Shown piece by piece: positions 44,084 to 44,224 of a DNA stretch of 44,224 nt. The notes under the pieces are model-generated. The model had not been told where the DNA came from and did no database searches. It saw only the letters and a list, made by a program, of their open reading frames with translations. The first letter of the stretch is position 1. Each line of letters opens with the position of its first letter. The translations under genes were made by a program, and so were the position numbers. The stretch is taken from positions 1-44,224 of the IMG/VR virus record IMGVR_UViG_3300037230_000043; one strand, given 5' to 3'. The stretch comes from a virus.

Positions 44084-44224
44084 TACGGATTATTCCTAGA
44101 TGCGGCGTGCAAGATATCTTAGTACGCTGAATCGGGGCAGGCTGGCGGGAAAACCGCCGGATCGGCAGATTCAGGCGACGTCAGCCTTGCGCCCAGAAAA
44201 GAAAAAGGCCGGAATCTTTCGACC
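44070..44224. repeat. Terminal repeat, right copy
   Basis: This repeats 1-151 in the same orientation with four extra bases in the A-rich stretch before the terminator stem. The contig stops inside the terminator hairpin. It includes part of the operator-bearing early promoter, so joining the ends restores a single junction region. Confidence 0.9.

Noticed and set aside
1-44224. Temperate lifestyle genes (integrase, CI/Cro-type repressor)
   Set aside because: I found no tyrosine or serine recombinase motif and no classic HTH repressor. The small RHH and zinc proteins are not sufficient evidence.

Overview
This window is an almost complete, probably circularly assembled genome of a tailed siphovirus. 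Its first 151 bases recur as its last 155 bases with a 4-base difference, so the contig closes on itself. Nearly all genes lie on the minus strand and are transcribed from about 44 kb down to 0.2 kb. The one clear exception is a small plus-strand gene at 23551-23826. No integrase, excisionase, CI-like repressor, DNA polymerase, RNA polymerase, tRNA or CRISPR array is visible. The phage is therefore probably virulent, or at least lacks a recognisable lysogeny module here, and relies on the host replisome. The host cannot be determined. The GC-rich, long-signal-peptide, diderm-like character is compatible with Acidobacteriota or Proteobacteria, but this is only a weak guess.

Layout in transcription order. 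(1) 44.05-36.9 kb, early DNA metabolism: zinc-ribbon proteins, an HNH-like nuclease, a zinc-ribbon protein of recombination type, a 33-unit pentapeptide-repeat protein, a Gp157-like protein, a small protein ending in a beta-clamp-like motif, a DPPY DNA methyltransferase, a RusA-like resolvase and a winged-helix replication-initiator candidate with an internal AT-rich repeat. (2) 36.9-34.3 kb, packaging: small terminase and large terminase. The large terminase is interrupted just before Walker B by an intein, and a complete HNH endonuclease gene with its own promoter, Shine-Dalgarno and ATG is nested out of frame inside that intein. (3) 34.2-30.0 kb, a glycan-modification cassette of three or more glycosyltransferase-like genes plus an FkbM-type methyltransferase. 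(4) 29.8-27.5 kb, portal and a small partner. (5) 27.4-23.5 kb, accessory cassette: a histidine phosphatase, four consecutive genes with Sec-type signal peptides (one with ten 17-residue repeats), and the plus-strand zinc protein. (6) 23.5-17.1 kb, head and tail-tube genes: protease-scaffold, decoration protein, major capsid, connectors, tail terminator, tail tube and lambda G/GT-like chaperones with a GGGAAAA slippery site. (7) 17.1-4.5 kb, tail: a 1799-residue tape measure, a beta-helix protein, a large tail hub, a C5-cytosine methyltransferase and a lectin-like virion protein. (8) 4.5-0.17 kb, lysis-type membrane proteins, a lysozyme-like protein behind an attenuator-like leader, and small accessory genes ending at a strong terminator.

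The most coherent regulatory signal is a palindrome, GCACGTGC (one copy GTACGTGC), found seven times. Every copy is in an intergenic gap, in the same orientation, and embedded in or abutting a promoter for a minus-strand gene. At several of these promoters the -10 box lies only 6-8 bases before the start codon, so the messages should be leaderless. This looks like a phage-wide early/accessory regulon under one DNA-binding protein.
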